Shown here: positions 58,991-64,000 of the stretch, piece after piece
How the letters are laid out: every line of letters begins with the position of its first letter
Position numbering within the stretch: the first letter of the stretch is position 1
Assembly: GCF_017583045.1 (NCBI RefSeq)
Contig: NZ_JAGFBF010000001.1
Span: forward strand, 806,001-870,000
Source: Leucobacter tardus
Lineage (GTDB): Bacteria > Actinomycetota > Actinomycetes > Actinomycetales > Microbacteriaceae
Length of the DNA stretch: 64,000 nucleotides
Direction of reading: 5' to 3'
Program-made: the position numbers and the translations under genes
The notes under the pieces: generated by a model
Told to the model about the DNA's origin: nothing
Database searches by the model: none
Seen by the model: only the letters and a program-made list of their open reading frames with translations

Positions 58991-59009
58991 TGTGACATTG
59001 CACAGTGTA
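58991..59009 (-). promoter_or_regulatory. Shared 19-base element, copy 1 (main hydroxyproline operon promoter)
   Basis: TGTGACATTGCACAGTGTA lies 5 bases upstream of the -10 on the minus strand, in the spacer/-35 region. It is identical at 15 of 19 positions to the element at 60608-60626. It contains an imperfect dyad TGTGACA/TGTATCA. The GntR regulator at 55260 is the likely ligand, acting as repressor. Confidence 0.65.
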
Positions 59010-59056
59010 TCAGGGTGCCGGGTCGGCGTGTCAGCGTTGACGCGCCGACCCGTGGC

Positions 59057-60580
59057 CTACCGTCGCGCGGCGTCGCCCCACGTCGTGGAGTCGCCGGCAG
59101 GAGATCGCCGTTGGGGCACGCCGAGCGGATTGTCGTCGTGCAGGGCCGCGGGGAGGAACGCCTCGGGGGCGTTCTGGTAGGCGACGGGACGGACGAACCG
59201 CTGAATCGCGGCACTCCCGACCGACGTGCTCGAGTCGTTCGTCGTCGCGGGCCAGGGGCCGCCGTGCTGCATCGCCGGGGTGACCGCGACACCTGTCGGC
59301 CAGCCGTTGAAGAGGACTCGGCCCACCTGTCGACTCAGTGCGCCGACGAGTGCGGCGAGCTCCGCCCGGTTGCCGGTCGATCCTGCGGCTTCCTCGGCGC
59401 TCAGGTGCACCGTTCCCGTGAGGTTCCCCGCGAAGAACTCAGGAAGGAGCGATGCGAGGTCGGTTCCTGCCGGCGTCTCCACGATGATTGTGAGCGGTCC
59501 GAACGCCTCCTCGATGAGCGCGTCGTGGTTCCGGCGGAAATCGTCGAGCGAGACGGCCACGACGGTCGCGGTGACCCATCCCTGCTCGTCATCGTCGAGT
59601 CGGACGCCGCCGTCGGCGATCACCCGCACGCCATCGGCCGCGAGGATCTCGTCGCGTCGTCGGGCGAAGCCCGACGCGATCCGCGGACCGAGCATGCGGT
59701 GCTCGGCGACATTCTCGGCCGCCGAGGCGATCGCAGCGTCGAGTCCGTGCCCCTCGGGGAGGAAGACGAATCCGGGCTTGGTGCAGAGCTGTCCGGCGGA
59801 ACCCGACACGCTCGTAACGAGGCCTGAGGCGAGATCGTCAGCGCGCTCCGCGACGGCGGCCGTGGTGACGAAGACCGGGTTCACGCTGCCGAGCTCGCCG
59901 AAGAACGGGATCGGGGTCGGTCGCGCTGCCGCGATGTCTGCGAGGCGACGGCCCGCTGCGATGGATCCCGTGAACGCTCCGGCCATGATCCGCGGATCCT
60001 GCAGCACGGCGACGCCGTTCTCCTGGCCGTGGATGAGCCCGAACGTCCCCGCGGGCATGCCGGCGCCGCGGAGCGCGTCGCCGACGACCTGCGCCGTCGC
60101 GTCGGAGAGCTCCGGGTGGCCGGAGTGCGCCTTGACGATCACCGGGCATCCAGCGGCGAGCGCCGATGCGGTGTCGCCACCGGCGACGGAGAATGCGAAC
60201 GGGAAGTTCGAGGCCGCGAAGTTCAGGATCGGGCCGAGGGGGAGGTGCATGCGCCGCACGTCGGGGCGCGCTCCGAGGGCGTACTCCGTGTCGGCCTCGT
60301 CGATGCGCGCGTCGACCTCGTCACCGGCGATGGCGGTGTCCGCGAACATGCGGAGCTGCACCGCGGTGCGCGTGAGTTCCCCGTTGAGGCGAGCCGTCGT
60401 CAGACCCGTTTCCGTGGTGCCGATTTCGACCAGTTCCGTACGGTGCTCCTCGAGCGCATCGGCGACTGCCACCAGGGCGGCTGCCCGGTCACGGGGATCG
60501 AGCGCGGCGACTGCCGGTGCTGCGTCGGCCGCTGCAGCGACGGTACGTTCGAGTTCGGGGGTGAGCGATTCCTGGGCCAC
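59057..60580 (-). CDS. Aldehyde dehydrogenase, probable 2-oxoglutarate semialdehyde dehydrogenase
   Basis: This 507-residue NAD(P)-dependent enzyme has the catalytic Cys at about residue 266 in SVSGSAGQLCTKPGFVFLP and the general-base Glu in FFGELGSVNP. Subfamily features (LPLGPILNFAASNFPFAFSV, AHSGHPELSDATAQ) match 2,5-dioxovalerate (2-oxoglutarate semialdehyde) dehydrogenases, the last step of hydroxyproline degradation. I prefer GTG 60580, since GGAG lies 5 bases before it; GTG 60586 would overlap that site. It has its own promoter with the second copy of the 19-base element. Confidence 0.88.
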   Translation of the reverse strand: MAQESLTPELERTVAAAADAAPAVAALDPRDRAAALVAVADALEEHRTELVEIGTTETGLTTARLNGELTRTAVQLRMFADTAIAGDEVDARIDEADTEYALGARPDVRRMHLPLGPILNFAASNFPFAFSVAGGDTASALAAGCPVIVKAHSGHPELSDATAQVVGDALRGAGMPAGTFGLIHGQENGVAVLQDPRIMAGAFTGSIAAGRRLADIAAARPTPIPFFGELGSVNPVFVTTAAVAERADDLASGLVTSVSGSAGQLCTKPGFVFLPEGHGLDAAIASAAENVAEHRMLGPRIASGFARRRDEILAADGVRVIADGGVRLDDDEQGWVTATVVAVSLDDFRRNHDALIEEAFGPLTIIVETPAGTDLASLLPEFFAGNLTGTVHLSAEEAAGSTGNRAELAALVGALSRQVGRVLFNGWPTGVAVTPAMQHGGPWPATTNDSSTSVGSAAIQRFVRPVAYQNAPEAFLPAALHDDNPLGVPQRRSPAGDSTTWGDAARR

Positions 60581-60607
60581 GGGCACTCCGATCGTGTCGT
60601 CTCAATA

Positions 60608-60626
60608 TGTGACATGCTACAGCGTA
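60608..60626 (-). promoter_or_regulatory. Shared 19-base element, copy 2 (semialdehyde dehydrogenase promoter)
   Basis: TGTGACATGCTACAGCGTA covers the -10 (TACGCT, 60626-60621 on the minus strand); the -35 TTGACC lies at 60649-60644 with a 17-base spacer. Binding here would block the promoter. The element differs from copy 1 at four positions. Confidence 0.65.
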
Positions 60627-60682
60627 GTGCGGCGCGGAGCGCCGGTCAAGCGCACCACAGGGTGAGTGCATAGGCTGGGCGT

Positions 60683-62809
60683 GTGACCGCCAGCATCTAC
60701 CTCACGTCAGCCGAAGGCCGATCCGGCAAGAGCGCGGTGGCGCTCGGGGTGCTCGATGCGCTGCTGCCCCACGCGCCGCGTGTCGGGGTGTTCCGCCCGC
60801 TCATCCGCTCCCGCGACCAGCGCGACCGGGTGCTCGAACTGCTCCTGGCCCACGCGGGCTCAGACATCGCGTACGACGCCTGCATCGGTGCCACCTACGA
60901 GGAGGCGCATCGGGATCCCGAAGCCGCGCTGTCCACGATCGTCGCCGCGTATCGCGCGTTGATCGCCCGGTGCGACGCGGTCGTCATCGTCGGGTCCGAT
61001 TTCTCCGACGTCGCGGCACCCACCGAGCTCGCCTTCAACGCGCGCATCGCGGCGAACCTCGATGCCCCGGTGCTGCTGGTCATCGGCGGACGCCTGCACG
61101 ACGAGCCGGAGGCGCTCGGCAAGTCGACGGCCCGCTCGGCCGCCGAGATCGCGCAGGTCGCGGAGCTCGGTATGAGCGAACTCCGCGCGGCGCACGTGAC
61201 GCTCGCCGCCGTGGTCGTGAACCGCGCCGATCCAGACGGACTCGCCGAGATCATCGGGACCCTCGGCGCGACCGTGCCGGATGGTGCCCCGGTGTGGGCG
61301 ATCCCCGAAGACGCCGTGCTCGTGGCGCCTCCCGTGAGCGCGATCATCGAGGCCGTCGACGGGCGCATCGTGCGGGCGAGCGACGACGAACTCCTCGCCC
61401 GTGAGGTCACCGACGTCGTGGTGGCCGGCATGTCCATGCCGAACGTGCTGCCCCGGCTCATCGAAGGCGCCGTCGTCGTGATCGCTGCCGACCGAGCCGA
61501 GACGCTCCTCGCCGTGACCGTCGCCCACGAGGCGCCGACGTTCCCGACGCTCGCAGCCGTCGTGCTGAACGGTGACTTCCCGCTCTCGCCCGACGTGGAC
61601 CGCCTGCTCGACGGCATCGCCGCGTCCCTGCCGGTGATCCGCACCGCGCACGGCACGTTCGACACGGTGCAGCGCATCACCCGCTCGCGCGGGCTGCTGA
61701 CCCGCGAATCGCCGCGGAAGTTCGACACCGCTCTCGCCCAGTTCCGCGCGCACGTCGACGTGGACGCACTGCGCGAGCGGCTCGCGGTGCACCGCAGCAG
61801 CACCCGGACCCCGACGATGTTCGCTTACGAACTGTTCGAACGAGCCGCGGCGGCCGATGCGCACATCGTGCTCCCCGAAGGCAGCGACGATCGGGTGCTC
61901 CGCGCGGCGAGCAGCGTGCTCGCCCGCGGCATCGTCCGCATCACCCTGCTCGGCGACGCGGGCGAGGTGCGCCAGCGCGGCGCCGAACTCGGTCTCGCGC
62001 TCGATGAGGCCGCCGTCGTGAACCCCGCCACCTCGCCGCTGCGCGAGCAGTTCGCCGAGGAGTACGCCCGCCTGCGCGCGCACCGCGGCGTCACCCCCGA
62101 AGCGGCCTGGGACATCGTCGCCGATGTGAGCTACTTCGGCACGATGATGGTCCACGCCGGTCTGGCGGACGGCATGGTCTCCGGGGCGGCGCACACCACG
62201 GCCCACACGATCCGGCCGAGCCTCGAGATCATCAAGACCCGGCCGGGCGTCGCGGTCGTCTCGAGCGTGTTCTTCATGGCGCTCGCCGACCGCGTGCTCG
62301 TCTACGGCGACTGCGCGGTCAATCCGGATCCCGACGCGGAGCAGCTCGCGGCGATCGCGATCTCCTCGGCCGAGACGGCGGAGCGCTTCGGCGTCGATCC
62401 GAGGGTCGCCATGCTCTCCTACTCGACCGGAGAGTCCGGATCGGGCGCCGACGTCGACAAGGTGCGCGAGGCTACCCGGATCGTCCGCGCATCGAAGCCC
62501 GATCTCCGCGTCGAGGGCCCGATCCAGTACGACGCAGCGAGCGATCCCGTCGCGGGGGCGGCCAAGCTCCCCGACTCCGATGTCGCCGGCCGCGCCACCG
62601 TGTTCGTCTTCCCCGACCTCAACACCGGCAACAACACGTACAAGGCGGTGCAGCGCTCGGCCGGGGCGGTCGCCATCGGCCCGGTGCTGCAGGGATTGAA
62701 TCGTCCGGTCAATGACCTGTCCCGCGGCGCGACCGTCGAGGACATCGTCAACACGATCGCCATCACCGCCGCGCAGCGCGAGCGCACGGACTCGGAGGAA
62801 CGAAAGTGA
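60683..62809 (+). CDS. pta: Phosphate acetyltransferase
   Basis: This 708-residue enzyme converts acetyl-CoA and phosphate to acetyl phosphate. It is the long type: an N-terminal DRTGG/AAA-like region with P-loop SAEGRSGKS, then the catalytic PTA_PTB domain from about residue 375 (IVLPEGSDDRVLRAAS, AGLADGMVSGAAHTTAHTIR, FVFPDLNTGNNTYKAVQR). GTG 60683 is six bases after TAGGCT (60671-60676), so the mRNA starts at the start codon. ackA follows with a 4-base overlap, giving the acetate pathway. Confidence 0.96.
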   Translation: MTASIYLTSAEGRSGKSAVALGVLDALLPHAPRVGVFRPLIRSRDQRDRVLELLLAHAGSDIAYDACIGATYEEAHRDPEAALSTIVAAYRALIARCDAVVIVGSDFSDVAAPTELAFNARIAANLDAPVLLVIGGRLHDEPEALGKSTARSAAEIAQVAELGMSELRAAHVTLAAVVVNRADPDGLAEIIGTLGATVPDGAPVWAIPEDAVLVAPPVSAIIEAVDGRIVRASDDELLAREVTDVVVAGMSMPNVLPRLIEGAVVVIAADRAETLLAVTVAHEAPTFPTLAAVVLNGDFPLSPDVDRLLDGIAASLPVIRTAHGTFDTVQRITRSRGLLTRESPRKFDTALAQFRAHVDVDALRERLAVHRSSTRTPTMFAYELFERAAAADAHIVLPEGSDDRVLRAASSVLARGIVRITLLGDAGEVRQRGAELGLALDEAAVVNPATSPLREQFAEEYARLRAHRGVTPEAAWDIVADVSYFGTMMVHAGLADGMVSGAAHTTAHTIRPSLEIIKTRPGVAVVSSVFFMALADRVLVYGDCAVNPDPDAEQLAAIAISSAETAERFGVDPRVAMLSYSTGESGSGADVDKVREATRIVRASKPDLRVEGPIQYDAASDPVAGAAKLPDSDVAGRATVFVFPDLNTGNNTYKAVQRSAGAVAIGPVLQGLNRPVNDLSRGATVEDIVNTIAITAAQRERTDSEERK

Positions 62810-64000
62810 GGTCGACGATGCCGACCGTGCTCGTGGTCAACAGCGGATCCTCATCGATCAAATACCAGCTCATCGATCCGGGATCGGGTGAGCGTCTCGC
62901 CTCGGGTCTCATCGAGCGCATCGGGCAGGGCACGGCGCGATCCTCGCACCGGCACGACGGGTCGACGTCGGAGCGCAACGTATCGGCGGCCGATCACACG
63001 GAGGCGTTCGGTGAGATCGTGCGGTCGTTCGAGGCAGCTGGATCCCCCCTTCTCGAGCTCGGCGTCGCCGCAGTGGGACACCGGGTGGTCCAGGGCGGAG
63101 CAGACTTCGTCGGACCGACGGTCATCGACGACGCGGTCGCGCAGCGGATCGTCGACCTGTCGGAACTCGCACCGCTCCACAACCCCGCGCACGCCCAGGC
63201 GATCGACGCGGCGCGACAGCTCCTGCCCGATGTGCCCCATATCGCCGTCTTCGACACCGCGTTCCATCAGACACTGCCGGCCGACGCCTACACCTACGCC
63301 GTGGATCCGGACGTGGCGGCTCAGTACGGCGTGCGCCGGTACGGCTTTCACGGGACCTCTCACCAGGTGGTCTCGCAGCGGGCCGCCGACCTGCTGAAGC
63401 GACCGGTTGCTGAGCTCAGGCAGATCGTCCTCCACCTCGGGAACGGCGCCTCCGCCTGCGCCATCGACGGTGGCCTGTCGGTCGACACCTCGATGGGACT
63501 CACGCCGCTCGAGGGACTCGTCATGGGCTCGCGCTCGGGTGACATCGACCCGGGAGCGATCCTGCACCTGCTCCGCTCGGGCATGGACGCCGACGACGTC
63601 GATGCGCTCCTGAATCAGCGCTCCGGTCTGCGCGGATTGAGCGGCAGCGTCGACATGCGCGACGTGCAGCAGTCCGCGGCAGATGGAGACGAGCGCGCAG
63701 CACTCGCGCTGCGCATCTACGGGCGTCGGATCCGCCACTACCTCGGCGCCTACCTCGTCGAACTCGGCGGTGCCGACACCATCGTCTTCACGGCGGGAGT
63801 CGGGGAGAACGTTGCGGCCGTCCGGGCCGACGTGTGCCGCGACCTCGAATGGTTCGGCATCCGCCTCGATCCGGAACGCAACGCATCGCGCGCGTCGGAG
63901 GCGCGTCTGATCAGTGCGGATGACTCCCGGGTAGCCGTCCTCGTCGTCCCGACCGACGAGGAGGCCGAGATCGCGCGCCAGGCCGGGGAGGTCGTCGCGC
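62806..64000 (+). CDS. ackA: Acetate kinase (3' end beyond the window)
   Basis: The open frame runs to the window end without a stop; about 398 codons are present, close to the usual full length of about 400, so only a few residues are missing. VVNSGSSSIKYQLID near the N-terminus, VGHRVVQGG, RYGFHGTSHQ, LHLGNGASACAID, SVDTSMGLTPLEGLVMG-type residues and VFTAGVGENVAAVRA are all typical of acetate kinase. It converts acetyl phosphate and ADP to acetate and ATP. GGAGG lies 7 bases before GTG 62806, which overlaps the pta stop; ATG 62818 is the alternative. Confidence 0.96.
   Translation, partial: MRSTMPTVLVVNSGSSSIKYQLIDPGSGERLASGLIERIGQGTARSSHRHDGSTSERNVSAADHTEAFGEIVRSFEAAGSPLLELGVAAVGHRVVQGGADFVGPTVIDDAVAQRIVDLSELAPLHNPAHAQAIDAARQLLPDVPHIAVFDTAFHQTLPADAYTYAVDPDVAAQYGVRRYGFHGTSHQVVSQRAADLLKRPVAELRQIVLHLGNGASACAIDGGLSVDTSMGLTPLEGLVMGSRSGDIDPGAILHLLRSGMDADDVDALLNQRSGLRGLSGSVDMRDVQQSAADGDERAALALRIYGRRIRHYLGAYLVELGGADTIVFTAGVGENVAAVRADVCRDLEWFGIRLDPERNASRASEARLISADDSRVAVLVVPTDEEAEIARQAGEVVA

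Noticed and set aside
1-64000. CRISPR arrays, insertion sequences or prophage
   Set aside because: No regularly spaced repeats, transposase, recombinase or phage structural genes were seen on either strand.

Overview
The window reads as chromosomal DNA of a high-G+C Gram-positive bacterium, most likely an actinobacterium of the family Microbacteriaceae (Leucobacter-like is my guess from gene content, not a search result). The reasons are the very GC-rich third codon positions, actinobacterial families such as DUF1206 and YrdB/DUF2568, a CsoR-type copper sensor, and many genes whose start codon lies 6-7 bases after a TANNNT -10 box with no ribosome binding site, the leaderless style common in Actinobacteria. 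There is no phage, transposase, integrase or CRISPR array, and no gene-free stretch longer than 300 bases; the longest gaps are 196-417, 29833-30011, 34423-34593 and 36934-37147.

Layout. 1-10.4 kb: the tail of a penicillin acylase gene, an ethanolamine-type permease, a CYTH protein, a large RND efflux pump with an unusual coiled-coil insert, an FAD oxidoreductase/cupin pair and a FluC (CrcB) fluoride channel pair. 10.4-10.9 kb: a tRNA-Glu/Asp/Phe cluster with promoter and terminators. 10.9-13.8 kb: small conserved genes, a membrane protein and an OhrR-like regulator sharing one palindrome with a divergent zinc-ribbon gene. 13.9-18.7 kb: a five-gene ABC importer and phosphodiesterase operon. 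19.4-26.9 kb: a catabolic cluster of patchily lower GC, with two regulators, a dehydrogenase, a CMD protein, a metallo-beta-lactamase hydrolase, an alpha/beta hydrolase, an MHS transporter and a nitrilase. 26.9-31.4 kb: a nitronate monooxygenase-like gene and a CitA/CitB-type two-component system divergent from dctA. 31.4-37 kb: small zinc-ribbon proteins, two amino-acid transporters, CsoR and a GNAT enzyme. 37-42 kb: a large LuxR-type regulator and a surface-glycan segment (sugar transferase, small membrane protein, cytidylyltransferase). 42-48 kb: a LacI-controlled MFS/amidohydrolase unit and a TetR/glycosyltransferase pair. 48-52 kb: a CydDC-like ABC exporter pair. 52-60.6 kb: a hydroxyproline catabolic locus. 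60.7-64 kb: pta and ackA (the latter cut by the window end).

How the genes work together. The clearest pathway is hydroxyproline to 2-oxoglutarate: an epimerase, a three-subunit D-hydroxyproline dehydrogenase, a DapA-family deaminase, a semialdehyde dehydrogenase and a GntR regulator. The same 19-base element lies over both of its promoters. A second pattern is the motif CCTACGT-N8-CGTAACT upstream of both the LuxR-type regulator and the sugar transferase after it, which suggests self-activation plus control of glycan synthesis. The 19.4-26.9 kb cluster is the best candidate for an undescribed catabolic system. Its enzyme set (nitrilase, hydrolases, beta-hydroxyacid dehydrogenase, dedicated MHS transporter) does not match a pathway I recognise.
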